Translations under genes and position numbers: made by a program
Part shown: piece by piece, positions 21,846 to 32,795 of the stretch
How positions within the stretch are numbered: position 1 is the first letter of the stretch
Layout of the letters: each line of letters begins with the position of its first letter
Source: Proales similis
Lineage: Eukaryota; Rotifera; Eurotatoria; Ploima; Proalidae
DNA: 64,000 nucleotides
Reading direction: 5' to 3'
NCBI GenBank assembly: GCA_019059635.1
Contig: JAGVRJ010000002.1
Span: 1,612,001 to 1,676,000, forward strand
Notes under the pieces: model-generated
What the model was told of the DNA's origin: nothing
Seen by the model: only the letters and a program-made list of their open reading frames with translations
Databases searched by the model: none

Positions 21846-24005
21846 CACTCTAATCAAACTTAGAGCCTATTCTAATTGAAAGGAACAGCCACGAACCTAT
21901 CGTCTAAACAAAAAGAATCACATTAGATACTCAAGTCCTTGCTGAGTACGGGCATTTGCGGTCTAATCATTCTTTTCAACGCGCATCTTATTGAGCGCGT
22001 TTAGAAACAAGAGGCAAGTTCCCATGCGCGAATTCATTTCGGCTCGTTTTTATCTAAACATTTGTAATCATGTTATCTAGCTAATGTAAACGGCGCCTTA
22101 TAAATTATGATTATGAACATCATTACATTCTTTTTGTCTACTGTTTCAAGTCAGCCAAAAAGAATTCTGCCTAGCATGTATCGCTATTTTTCATTAACCT
22201 TCATTCATGAATATTATAAGGAAGGGTATTCAAATGATCCGAGATACAAGCTACTTGCCAAGATTGAAAGGAATGCTCGAAACACTGAGTAGCAAATGGC
22301 AGCAGTTACTATTAATTCGCATTCACTAACAAACCTTCTTTTCTCTTAACTATAAAACGGTGTACTTGAACCCTAGAAGCCGCGCTTTCTAGCTCAAGAG
22401 CCATAAAACAATTATAAAAGTAATCAAAAAAATTTCATGATATTTCAAGACGCACTCGCATTCGAACATTAATTAATGCTTAAGAAGAGCAGCACGAAAG
22501 TAGTGATAGCGTCGGCACGAAAATTTGATATAGCTTTCAAGGCAAATTGAAATAGGATGTACTGCTCAAGCTGCCAGAAAAGGGATGGTTTTGTTTGAGC
22601 AGTTTGTTTGAGTAACTTTGTAGAACAGCTTAGCCGCTCTCTTCTATTCCAGATGATTTGAACTAGCACAAGACAAACGTATGTTACGAGCTCATATCCA
22701 GTTATGTTTAAAGAATTCATCGGCATCCTGACTTGGTTTTATGTATTCCGGCGAAATACAGCAAAATGACAAATATAATAACGTATTGTTGCTGTTTGTT
22801 CGCCTCCTTACTTATCATCCATCAATGCACCAAAAAACGGCATTAATGAGTGGCCAAGCGCCTTGTTTTTGTCCGAATTCCTCGAACAGTGCGTTATTAA
22901 TCCGCCCGGCTTGTGGCTTTTTAATTAGCCGACACTGAGCCTGCTCTGCTGGTTGCATATTTTGGCTTATCCGCATCACTCCAGTATCAAAATAATAACA
23001 GAGCTCAACCCAATAGTGAGGCTTCGGTAAATTTTGATGTTCATTAGTGAGAGTGGTCTTTTATGAAACTATCACTTTCAACTCTATTAAAGACCAATTT
23101 ATGCACAATAATATAGATTCAATTTAAGTAAAAGTAATTTCCAATTAATTTTAACTTGTCCTAAAAGATATTTACTAGCCGAGTCTTATTTTACGATTTG
23201 ACACTTATTTCATTACGGCAAATTCAAGTCTTAAAAATCGAATGAAAACGAATGAAAGCTTTCATGTGCCTGAAACAACAGTATCAAATAATTCTTGCAA
23301 GTTAACGTCCGCTTACAACAAATATGCAAATTAAGCATGGACTAGGCTGAGCCAGACTTCAATCTCTCAGGCCTCTGTTATATGCCTTTCATCAAAACAT
23401 TTCTAGACTCATTTACATTGCAATAAAAATCGCTTAAACGGTTCAACCAATTAGAAGAGATTTAGAAAGCTGGATTCCTGTAAAGTTAACTAGCTCCCTA
23501 GCCCGGATGCCAATCGTAAATAAACGTCCTTGTCGTTGTGACGCAACGAGTAAATAAATACATGAGCAGTGCTTTTTGCAAAGATTTTTATCCCTTAGGT
23601 TTTTATTACGAGCTATTTCGTTTTGCATTTTATGCAACACATGGCCAAAATAATTTACTGAATTAGCCTCTTATTTTTGAGAGCACTTAAGTTTAATATT
23701 TGTTATGGTTATCATTTAAGAAAAGCGACCAACTCTCATTCGGTCTGGGATTTGGCTCTATCCATCTAATGGGAAGAGATTGAGCTTCTATTGAATTTGA
23801 CAAAAATAGGTCCCATTTTGATCTTATACAAACGCTATCTAACAGTTTTGCCTAGTATTTGGGAAATAAGAAAATTACCTAATTTCTTTAAGCCTCTCTA
23901 TGGAACTGTAACCCTGCAAGTAGAAAGAATCAAAAGTAACCGTAGGTTGTTCGGTATCTTTTCGAAATATAAATTTTTAAAACCTAGCATTTAAATTATT
24001 GATGG
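21846..24005. other. Long intergenic region without a convincing gene
   Basis: This 2.2-kb stretch is the largest gap in the window. It holds scattered short frames on both strands, for example a 61-residue ATG frame at 22107-22292 and an 85-residue minus-strand frame at 22469-22726, none with a known family. I see no tRNA, transposon or tandem repeat. Regulatory DNA for the ankyrin gene (divergent, minus) and 3' flank of the gene ending at 24006 are expected here. Confidence 0.45.
22107..22292 (+). CDS. Candidate small secreted peptide ORF (61 aa)
   Basis: An ATG frame preceded closely by TTATAAATTATG gives 61 residues. The first 15 or so (MIMNIITFFLSTVSSQ) could be a signal peptide. The remainder is polar, with Tyr-rich SMYRYFSLTFIHEYYKEGYS. 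There is no dibasic-Gly amidation site of a classical neuropeptide. No family is recognised, and chance is a real alternative. Confidence 0.22.
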   Translation: MIMNIITFFLSTVSSQPKRILPSMYRYFSLTFIHEYYKEGYSNDPRYKLLAKIERNARNTE

Positions 24006-24553
24006 CTAATTACCTCCAAATAGACTGGTCATTGCATCAAATTCAAGTTCTTTCATAACATCATATTCTGACTTTGGTTTACAGGGAACTTGTTTTAGCT
24101 TTTTATACGCAGCAATACGAAGGCGGGTAGAAGAAATTAAAATTTCCAAGCGTTGAACATAATTCGAAAGGAAATCTTGGCGTTGGGAGTATCGCAGACT
24201 TATGAGCTTTTTTAAGCCAACAATCATCTCGTCGAGGTTATTTAGAGCTTGAATAGCGGGCTCGATCTCAGATTCGCTCGAAGTTTTTTGAGGATTCTCA
24301 ATTTGCGTCCCTATTGACCTTCCAAGCTAAACCAATATTGACCTCGCTAATAAAGGAAAAAGAAACAGAAACAAACTTGAGTTGAATCAAATATAGGCTG
24401 GCTAAGTAAGTTTTTCAGACGTAAAGAGTAAATTTTTCGCCGTCGGGCATTATGTTTTCTATATCTCCGCTTGAGTTTCAACTTTTTTATTTTGGAATTG
24501 ATTCCTCCATAATTTTTCTCGTTGCCGTTTATTATGTTTGTAGCTAGATCCAT
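24006..24553 (-). CDS. Unknown 165-aa basic protein, 2 exons
   Basis: Exons 24553-24377 and 24326-24006 join in phase 0 across a 50-bp GT-AG intron to 165 residues. The N-terminal part is very basic (KIKKLKLKRRYRKHNARRRK), like a nucleic-acid-binding or nucleolar signal. The C-terminal part is predicted helical, with LNNLDEMIVGLKKLISLRYS and RLEILISSTRLRIAAYKKLK, ending in MTSLFGGN. The start lies 162 bp from that of SAMHD1 on the other strand, so the two probably share a promoter. I do not recognise the family. Both exons are open and the splice is clean, which supports a real gene. Confidence 0.6.
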
Positions 24554-24715
24554 TGTTAATGATCTTGAGTCTAAATCACTATATTTTAGTTAGTACCAAA
24601 TTCTTGCATAATTCGCATATAGTAACGATAACGCATTTGCTTATCAAAATTTGTTCAAAAAAAACCCATCAGTTGTCCAACAAGCTAATTTTTAGTAGAT
24701 TATAAAAAGAGAAGG

Positions 24716-26991
24716 ATGGGCAAGAAACGAACTAGTTCAGTATCTCTTAACCCAACTATGAATAAAATTCAAAAATCGAATCAGATTACCAGCATGACCA
24801 ATGAGACGAAGCCGAGCTCTACTACATTTGCCAGGCCAACTGTTTTTGAATTTAATTGTAGCAAGATTTATGATCTTTTTCATTTGCATGGACTTCCTCT
24901 CTCCCTCTCAAGTCGTCTTCTAGGTAAAGACACGCCAACGCAACGAATTCTATTTTTTTTTTCAAAATGTCTACAATAACACAGAAGAGAAGGTGGATGG
25001 ATCGACTTTGAATAGCTGGCCTCGTGTAAATCTCAAAGATTTCCTTATGAAAAAGTACTTGGTCTCTCTTGACGAAAAAACTGCGCGACATTTAACACAT
25101 TTGTTGAAAAAATACGACTCTTTTCCATACGCTAAAGGAACAAAAGTAATATTCTTGGGTTTTGAACAGATATTGTACACTTTATTAAAATTTAAGTCAA
25201 GCTCATATGCGATTGTGTTCATGGACAAATAAGAATTCATCCTCTTCTTGTTCGCATTATTGATACTCCCCAGTTTCAACGTCTTCGAAACCTTAAACAG
25301 TTGGGTACAGCCGATTTCATATATCCGTCTGCTCGACATTCTCGTTTTGAGCATTGCATTGGGTAATTTTTGTTCTAATCAAGATTTGAACTCCTTTTGT
25401 TCAACCAAGCTGTTTTTTGTAGAACTTCATACATCGCATCTCAGATGATTGAACATTTAATGAGGAACCAGCCATCGTTAAATATAACATTTGCAGATAG
25501 AATGTGTGTAGAGATAGCAGCCCTTTGCCACGATCTTGGTCATGGTCCGTTCTCACATATGTTTGAAGAAGTTCTAGAGGCACTCGGTGTCCAAGGATGG
25601 AAGCATGAAAGAGTGACATTAGCGCTTTTTGATAAGATGATAGAAGAAAATAATCTTCGAAATGAGTTTGGAGCATACGGCATTTTTGAAGATGATATTG
25701 AGTTTATTAAAGATCTAATTCACAATGACGCTATGAAAGAAAAAAGAGAAGATGAACTTTATGAAGAGCGAGTAAGATGATATTTTTATTTCGTAAAAGC
25801 TATATGTTAAATTAATCGTTAATTTTCTAGCTTCTTTCCATAAGTTCTCTAAAAAAGCGGGGCGTTGAAAAGAGTTTTTTGTTCGAAATCGTCTCCAACT
25901 ACCGAAATGGAATCGATGTTGATAAATTTGATTATTTCGAACGTGATTGCAAGCACTTGGGATTCAATAACAATTTTGACTATAAGCGTTATATTGCCTG
26001 TACAAGAGTAATTAAAAATACAAAAAGTCATCAAGCAACAGAGTTGAATCAGATATGCGTCAGAGATAAAGAAATTGGAAATCTTTACGAATTGTATCAT
26101 GTGCGAGAATATTTAACAAGAAGAGCTTATAAACATGAGACGGGTTCAAGTATAAATCGAATGATGGTCGAAGTCATGATGGAAGCTGACAAGTAAATTC
26201 ATCTGCCACATGAATAATTCCACGGAAATTTTCTAATTCCCAACCCTAAACAGCCATTTCAAATTCTCATCTTTATATTCCAATGGAAAATATGATCTAG
26301 AGAAATTCCAAACATTAACTGACCATTTTTTCAATCAAGTTCTTTGCTCAGATAATGAAAAATTGGCGAAGGCAAAGATGATAGCCAACAGGATTGTTAA
26401 CCGTCAGCTATATAAGTATGTCGGAAGCGTTGTCCTTCCGGATGTTTCAACTGCCTTTAAATGCAACGATCTTCTGAAATCGGTTTGTTTGATTTCTTTT
26501 AAAACTTAATTTCCACCCAGGGGGAAAAACTTGAGTTTTAAGTTTATGGAATTCGCCAAAGAAAATTCGAGTTCGATTGAAAGTGGACAAATTGCTATGG
26601 AGGTAACTCTAGTTATAAAAATTATCAAGTTTTTTCTTTTGCATTTATTCTCATAAAATCAAAATTTAATTAAGATTGTGAAATTTAACTATGGATCAAG
26701 CAATCGAAATCCATTAGAAATGGTTTGTTTCTACAACAAATATATCGAAGACCTTGCTTTCAAAATAGAAAAGGATCAGGTTTGTAACTGAGTGTGTACA
26801 ATTGATCGTATTGATTTAAAAAACCTCATCTTTTAAAGGTTTCCCGAATGTTGCTTAATGTTTTCCAGGACGTGGTCTTGCGTTTATTTTCAAAAGTCAA
26901 CGATAACCATGTTATTTGTGAACTAAGTGACTTATTTAGCCAGTGGTGTGCCTTCAAACAGCTTGGAAAACCGCTGCATGGTATGCTGTAG
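24716..26991 (+). CDS. SAMHD1: SAMHD1-like dNTP triphosphohydrolase, multi-exon
   Basis: About nine exons from ATG 24716 encode an N-terminal SAM domain (residues about 45-120, including [20 protein letters not shown]) and a full HD phosphohydrolase core. The core has [28 protein letters not shown] (metal His), [16 protein letters not shown] (HD pair), [18 protein letters not shown] (last metal Asp) and [20 protein letters not shown]. The later exons carry [14 protein letters not shown] and LYKYVGS, ending at [16 protein letters not shown]. The enzyme hydrolyses dNTPs to deoxynucleosides plus triphosphate, limiting dNTP pools and retroelement replication, normally in the nucleus. All HD ligands are present, so activity is expected. 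Introns are 50-65 bp. The 3' end could extend further; a stop follows GKPLHGML at 26989. Confidence 0.93.
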
Positions 26992-27287
26992 AATTAAGCA
27001 TTGATCAATAACTTAAAGATTGTTTTATTGGTTTAAACTTAATCATGAACGCGTTATCATTTTCAATACTAATGTTCAAGCCATATCCAACATTAACCAT
27101 TAATTCAATTTTATGCAGATTTTACGATTTGAAGTTAATCAATAATCGTATCCAGGATAAAATTAAACGAGCGAGATGGTTTGTTTAGATATAATTTTTA
27201 ACGCAATCGAGAAAATTTAAACCGATTTGAGGGAACTCTCGCTATTATTTATTCAATGAAAATAAAATCAACCTTTTTGATTATAAA

Positions 27288-29298
27288 TTAGCTTTCTGCT
27301 TCTATCCATTTTTGAATCAAGTTTCCTATTCTCTGACGAGCTGCCTCAAGGCCAGGTAGATCATTGTCACTACTAGGGTACATATCCGCACAATGAGCCG
27401 TTCCTTAAAATAAAGCCTTCATCAACTATCCCAATAAACTACAGCCGCAAAAATAACCTTCTATGAAAATTGTTTCTGTGTTTGAATTAGGAGGTCTACT
27501 TGTAAAGCCAAGGGAATGCCTTAAAATGTATCAAATAGGCTTATTTTATTTTAAGATTTAAGATTTTAGATTTTCTAACCAAGGATCGATTTTTCCGTTG
27601 ACGAAAACAACACGACTCCCTTCATAATCATAAGCCCCATAGTTGATATTTGTGTTTCGCACAGAATCTTTTAAGAGCTCATAACTAAAATGGCTTCCAA
27701 AAATGTCCGCACACTGTTTGATGTAAAATCTTCAAAAATAATTATAAAATGACAAAAAAAAGTGAAAATAAATCAATCCAAACTCGACTGGAACAGTTGG
27801 TCCAAACGGTTGATCTTCTGAATCGGTTGACTGAAAGAAGCCAAATTCAATACAAGTCTGATAAGTCCATTGACGCCCTAGTTTTGTAAAATGGCTGCTT
27901 AATATTATTCATATTCTACAAACTGATTAATTCTCAATACCTCCAACTGCCGCTGATTCATTCCAATTCACTGCTTGCATTTGTTTTATAAAACTGTTGT
28001 AAGAAGCATCAAGGCATTTCTGATCGTAAGTCTTGAGGATCAGCTCGTTAACTGCTGCATATCTACGCAAAGGATCGCTTATGTTCTTGGAGTTCATGAT
28101 GTCACATAAGCGGTCTATTGTAATGTCAGTATCTACGGCTCCCTTAACGATTCAATTATGAATAAGGAGAATCTTATTTTAATCTTCAATCAGAACCTCA
28201 AAAGCTCGGTTATCCTTATTGTACTGAACTGCTCCTTCAAAATTGCCAGACAAGGATGCGAAAAAGTTTGTTACGTCTTCGTCAGTAGTTATCGGATCAC
28301 AGGTCCTTTACAAAATGTTGAGCCTTTAGAAGTAGTAAATAAAGAATTTTTTAATAGCTTGTAATGCTACTTGAAAAGAGCTTCTAGTGTTTTGCGACCG
28401 GATTCATTTTTCAAAAGTCGTTCAATTTCCAAAGTAGCTTGCTTTATTTGGGTGGGGCATTCAGCAGAATAGGTACTAAGTGACTGATTCACAACCTGCA
28501 TATATTGACTAAAATCGATCAGGGCCAGCATTGGAGCAGAGCTGCTAACAGCTGCATGAACAAGATGAGGATATTTGAGACGGAACCAAGCAGAAAGCGA
28601 TCCAGGATAAGAGCCGCCAAATGAAATCCATTTGTTGGAATCGCCTAATTTATATCGATCATGAATAAACTGCCGGAAAGCAGCAAGATCTGCCAACGCT
28701 TGTTCGCTGCTTAGTAATCTCAAGTTATCAGTGCTCAAATCACTTGATTATTTAAGATTATTAAGAGAATGTCTATATTAAGTCCGACAAATCCAAGTTT
28801 CTTACTTGGTAGGATGGCTCTTTCCATAAAAACGGTGCTCCAACATTACACATAGAGCGTTCTTTTTCAATAATTAGCCAAGTTAATCTTATTCTGCCAA
28901 ATATTTCAAACTTAATATCTTACAAAACGCTGGGAAAAGGTGATCCAAGCCCCATTAGTCATCCAAATCGGATTTTCTTCACCTTCTCCTCCTATCATAA
29001 CAAAAACAGGTCCGTCATTTTTGAAATATTGATCATTCACCCAATATCGCTTAAGATTTATTTACAAGGCTTTGGTGATGAATCAGGGCCAAATTCAAAT
29101 TACTTGTTTCCAAGTGGTTTGAACCGCTTCATTAAAGTGATCCAAGCGCTGATCATAAAACTGAGCGGTGATATTAGACGCAAGTGAATTGGCTCTTGGT
29201 CGCTCGAAGAATTTCCTTCCTCGAATAAAATGAGATAGTGCCGAAACACCCGACAGCCAAATAAGCAGTAGGCTTAAGCATTTAATTTTCAAATTCAT
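27288..29298 (-). CDS. S28-family serine carboxypeptidase, PRSS16/PRCP-like, multi-exon
   Basis: From ATG 29298 the protein begins with a hydrophobic signal peptide ([17 protein letters not shown]), then [10 protein letters not shown]. Further exons give [14 protein letters not shown] and [20 protein letters not shown] with the nucleophile Ser. They continue with [43 protein letters not shown] (Asp) and GTAHCADMY (His), ending at ...QKWIEAES. The full Ser-Asp-His triad of the S28 family is present. The GGSY-x-GSL-x-AW form and the QWLYQTC-EFGF-like block are closest to thymus-specific serine protease (PRSS16). S28 enzymes cleave after proline or act as dipeptidases in lysosomes or outside the cell. 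About nine exons are separated by introns of about 45-70 bp. The gene converges on SAMHD1 (296 bp between stops) and lies 105 bp downstream of the PLC-X gene on the same strand. Confidence 0.9.
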
Positions 29299-29403
29299 CT
29301 TCTTTGTTTTTTAAAGCTGACACAACCTAATGTGATCAAAAGAGCTTAGTTACAAAAGTCATGTGACATTTCTTATCGAGCATTAAAAGATATTCTTTTT
29401 AAC

Positions 29404-30531
29404 TTAGAATTTATTCAGTGGCATGATTAGCTCATGGTGCGTGTTTTGGTCTATAAAATCAAGAGCTATGAAATTGACTCTTTTGTTTTGAGTTGCTTGA
29501 TTACACATTCGTCGGAGGCGTTCATTAATAAACTCCGGATGATTCATCAATTTCAGAGTGAGCGGATTGAGGCTTGCTTGAAGAGCGGGTACCCCGTAGA
29601 AATGATTAAAAAGAAATAGTTTCTCACTATTTGATAGTTGATTTTTGTGCTCCTTGGTATTTGGGTCTAAAGGACGACCGGAGTCCCATGATGGTTTTCG
29701 CCGCCATTTATGAACACTGAAACAACGAGACATGCCAACTAATACCGTTTTGTTGTCTGATTTAGATGAAAAGTTGATATCGGCCAAGGTTGTATTTTCC
29801 AAATTCCACTCTACTATATCGGAGAACCACTCGAAATGGTTTTGAATAAAATAATCGCGAGATCTAATGACACCCGAGTCTTCCCCAGCGTGTTTGGCAC
29901 GTTGTTCATCATCAACTATAAGCAAGCGTTTGTTTGCTTTAATCATTTCACTTAGTTTTGGCCATCCATTGTTGAGAACATTCCATTGAGGCGAATATGG
30001 ATTAAATAGCAGATCTTTTAAGCGTGGAATTTTATGTAAAATGTTCTTCAAAAGAACAGTTTCTGGAAGATAATCTTCAAGAAATATTGTGACTATTTCT
30101 TCCGAATTATTTTGAAGGAAATTGATAATTATTCGAAGCGCATACTCTAGCGATTTAATAGTGAAGCCGTCTTTGAAAAGTTGAGATGAGTCATTTGCAC
30201 AAGGACCATGACAAAGACACACTCCATGACAGTTGCAGCTTTTGAAGAATCTTACCAGAGCGGGACATTTTTTTAGATCGACATCAAACATAAATCCTCG
30301 TACTCCAAAATGCAGCTGCTCTTGGATACTTAGATTTTGGTTTGAGGCTAGATACATCACACCATTATCAAGGTGATTTAGGTGGGCATTATGAGCCACT
30401 AGCCAAGTCCATTCATTCATTCTTTTTTCTCCATACTTATTTCCTGTAACAGACGACACAATGGCCAACAGCAGGGATAGAATTCTGATTATGACAAAAA
30501 TATTTAAGTGTTTCTCTTTTTCCTGCATCAT
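29404..30531 (-). CDS. PI-PLC X-domain protein (PLCXD-like), single exon
   Basis: One exon gives 375 residues from ATG 30531. A hydrophobic N terminus (IFVIIRILSLLLAIVSSVTG) should act as signal peptide or anchor. The X-domain then begins with WTWLVAHNAHLNHLDNG, whose His is the first catalytic histidine, followed by FGVRGFMFDVDL. The later part has EEIVTIFLEDYL, a Trp-rich middle and a block ending FIALDFIDQNTHHEL. The usual second catalytic His would lie near CHGVCLCHGPC. There is no Y domain, C2 domain or PH domain, as in PLCXD proteins of unknown lipid specificity and in bacterial PI-PLC. A Cys-rich insertion (CNCHGVCLCHGPC) near residue 105 suggests disulfides and a secreted or lumenal location. 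Confidence 0.85.
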   Translation of the reverse strand: MMQEKEKHLNIFVIIRILSLLLAIVSSVTGNKYGEKRMNEWTWLVAHNAHLNHLDNGVMYLASNQNLSIQEQLHFGVRGFMFDVDLKKCPALVRFFKSCNCHGVCLCHGPCANDSSQLFKDGFTIKSLEYALRIIINFLQNNSEEIVTIFLEDYLPETVLLKNILHKIPRLKDLLFNPYSPQWNVLNNGWPKLSEMIKANKRLLIVDDEQRAKHAGEDSGVIRSRDYFIQNHFEWFSDIVEWNLENTTLADINFSSKSDNKTVLVGMSRCFSVHKWRRKPSWDSGRPLDPNTKEHKNQLSNSEKLFLFNHFYGVPALQASLNPLTLKLMNHPEFINERLRRMCNQATQNKRVNFIALDFIDQNTHHELIMPLNKF

Positions 30532-31121
30532 GCTGACTAGAATATTAATTTTCCTAGTAATTTCTACACTATCAAATTGACCGGTAATAAAATTGTTTAT
30601 TTAATTTTAAAAATAGAAGATTCGCCAACCTACAAAATAGACTAGTCTATTATATTCGGTTTATATTTGAAACTAGTTTTTCTATTTAAAGGTCGGTTGC
30701 TCCATATCGAAAATTTTCCTCTTATCTCATCTGTATAATATAAACTAAACGAGGTAGCTGCAAGATCTAATTCGGAAGCCATTTGATATAATTAAATTGA
30801 TGGCATTTGAACGTGCAGTGGAATTGGAGTTAGAATGAGCCTTCGGGACTTATATTTGGTTCATAATTATGACTATGAGAGCTACATCAACAGACGCTAG
30901 TGAAGCAATCTAATTGATAGCGATTGGTCTTAGCACATCACCCAAATTGCAGTTGGCTGAAGCAGCACCTCTAATAAAAATCTAAATAAATTATGAATTC
31001 CTGCTAAACATCTGCTATTTGTGACTGCTAGCTGGCGTTGTTTACGTTATTGCGCGCAATATCTTCGAGGCTAATTCAATTTCTTGCTTATTGGGCTCTA
31101 AATCGGTTTAAATAGCTCAAG
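30532..31121. promoter_or_regulatory. Divergent PLC-X / ligand-gated channel promoter region
   Basis: This 590-bp AT-rich gap lies between two genes transcribed outward. It contains a perfect 14-nt palindrome, TATTGCGCGCAATA, at 31048-31061, 60 nt before the channel ATG. That is GC-rich against its surroundings and a likely factor-binding site or promoter core. No exon is apparent. Confidence 0.45.
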
Positions 31122-32587
31122 ATGGATATGGCCATCACTCATTCGATGCTCAATAAATCAAATGGTTTATCTGGTACTGTTTTTACACAGTCAGAAAGAA
31201 ATAACGGTTCCATGATTCGTAAAAAAGTCAACTTTGGAAGCAAAGAACAGATAAAAAAAGAGGCTAACAACGGAGAGGAAAACTCTGATATTCTAAGCTT
31301 AATAAAGTCCGCTAATGAAAAGCTTAATTACTTTGTCAACTGCGAAAGCATCAAAAAGCAGCATCAGGTTATTGTTCAACTCTATCTCATCTTCTTGAGA
31401 GTGGGAGAAATCGACAACGTGAAAGAGCGCTTTCAAGCCGATGCTTTCTTTGAAGCATGCTGGGAAGATGATTCCGTCGATGTTTCCAAAGGATTTGATC
31501 CTCGAATTCATTGGGAGCCAGATCTGTTTATTGAGAACGCAATCGGTAATCTAAAGCAAGAGATTAGTCATCGAGCCGAGAAGATAAATGGCAAGACCAT
31601 GATTTTTGAAACTCGCAATATTCGAGGAGTCTTTTGGGAACGACTTGAGTTATGGGATTTTCCTCTCGGTAAGCAATTAATCTAGTTCATTTTCATCATA
31701 TTCTGATATAAATTCATTCAAAAGATATACAATCGCTGAGTATAACAATCACTACTTCGCGAGATAGAAAAGAAGTTAAATTTCAGCAAAATCCTAACTA
31801 TGAAAACGCGATAAATACTAAGGATTTTCAGCAGCAGCAAGAATGGAACTTATATTCACATTTAGAAACATCTAAAAAATACGTTTATGATGCATGGAAC
31901 AACCATAACAGGCCGTGTTTTACGATCTCATCAACAATTTCTAGAAGACCTGGCTACTATATCTACAATGCTTATATGCTAATATTTGTTATTAGTGCAC
32001 TTGGTTTTGTTCCTTTCAGTTTCTCGCATTGGTCTCCTCATTTTCGTATCCAGACTACTTGTTTATTAATTTTGAGCTCAGTTAACTTCAGATGGATAGT
32101 CACTCAAAAACTTCCCACTGTTTCCTATTTGACTACTCTTGACCAATATGCCATAGGTGCGCTCATATTCTTAGTTTCACTTTGCGCTTGGCATGCTGTA
32201 ATAGGTTCTGATCTCATGTCACTTTTGAATGTAGTCTTGCGAGGAGTAATCGATCAATATGCTTTCGCATCTATAAGCTCGCTATTTGTCTTTTTTCACC
32301 TTATTTACATAATCTACTTTTTGAGTCGATTTGCCCGGTATTCAAAAGTGGGAAAGAATGAGCTGAGCGAATCAAGTCTCAACATTAACTCGGATCATTA
32401 TTTTAATGAAAGGCAACGAGAAATTAAACAATTAGTTCCCTTTCAGGTCGATAGTCAAGCTTCAGTTCGATTCAAAGGCACCAAATCGTCAAGTCTTCGT
32501 GAATCGGAAACTCAACCGAAAGAAAAACCTATACGAGTGATGGCAGACTCAGCGCGTGAATTGAGAGCAAGTTTCAGATCAAATTAA
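31122..32587 (+). CDS. Pentameric ligand-gated ion channel-like protein lacking the Cys loop, 2 exons
   Basis: Exons 31122-31668 and 31725-32587 join to 469 residues. The N-terminal half resembles the extracellular ligand-binding domain: VIVQLYLIFLRVGEID, IHWEPDLFIENAIGN, and RLELWDFPLDIQSLSITI where the Cys loop should be. FTISSTISRRPGYYIYNAYM then leads into membrane helix M1. M2-M3 is clear: FRIQTTCLLILSSVNFRWIV followed by QKLPTVSYLTTLDQY, the family's hallmark. M4 is near SISSLFVFFHLIYIIYFLSR, followed by a polar C-terminal tail. Both cysteines of the Cys loop are replaced (E and L), and no N-terminal signal peptide is visible. Cys-less relatives occur in prokaryotes and in various protists and invertebrates. 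Ligand and ion selectivity cannot be inferred. Confidence 0.8.
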
Positions 32588-32795
32588 ATAATACAAAGAC
32601 ATAAGTTGATATACATTTTTAAGAATATTTAAGAATAATTATTTATTTTATCAAATCTTTATGTTAAAAAAAGAAAAAAAAATTTTCGTTGTGTTTTTAG
32701 CTCACTTCTCTAGAACGCTCGATTAAGTACTTAAATGAAATAAATAAATTTTAGGATTTTTTTAAACAAGTTTAATTCATAGCCAATCAGCTTAG

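Noticed and set aside
22469..22938. Two divergent open frames (85 and 65 codons)
   Set aside because: No recognisable domain, no flanking exons and a composition expected from AT-rich DNA; left inside the intergenic description.
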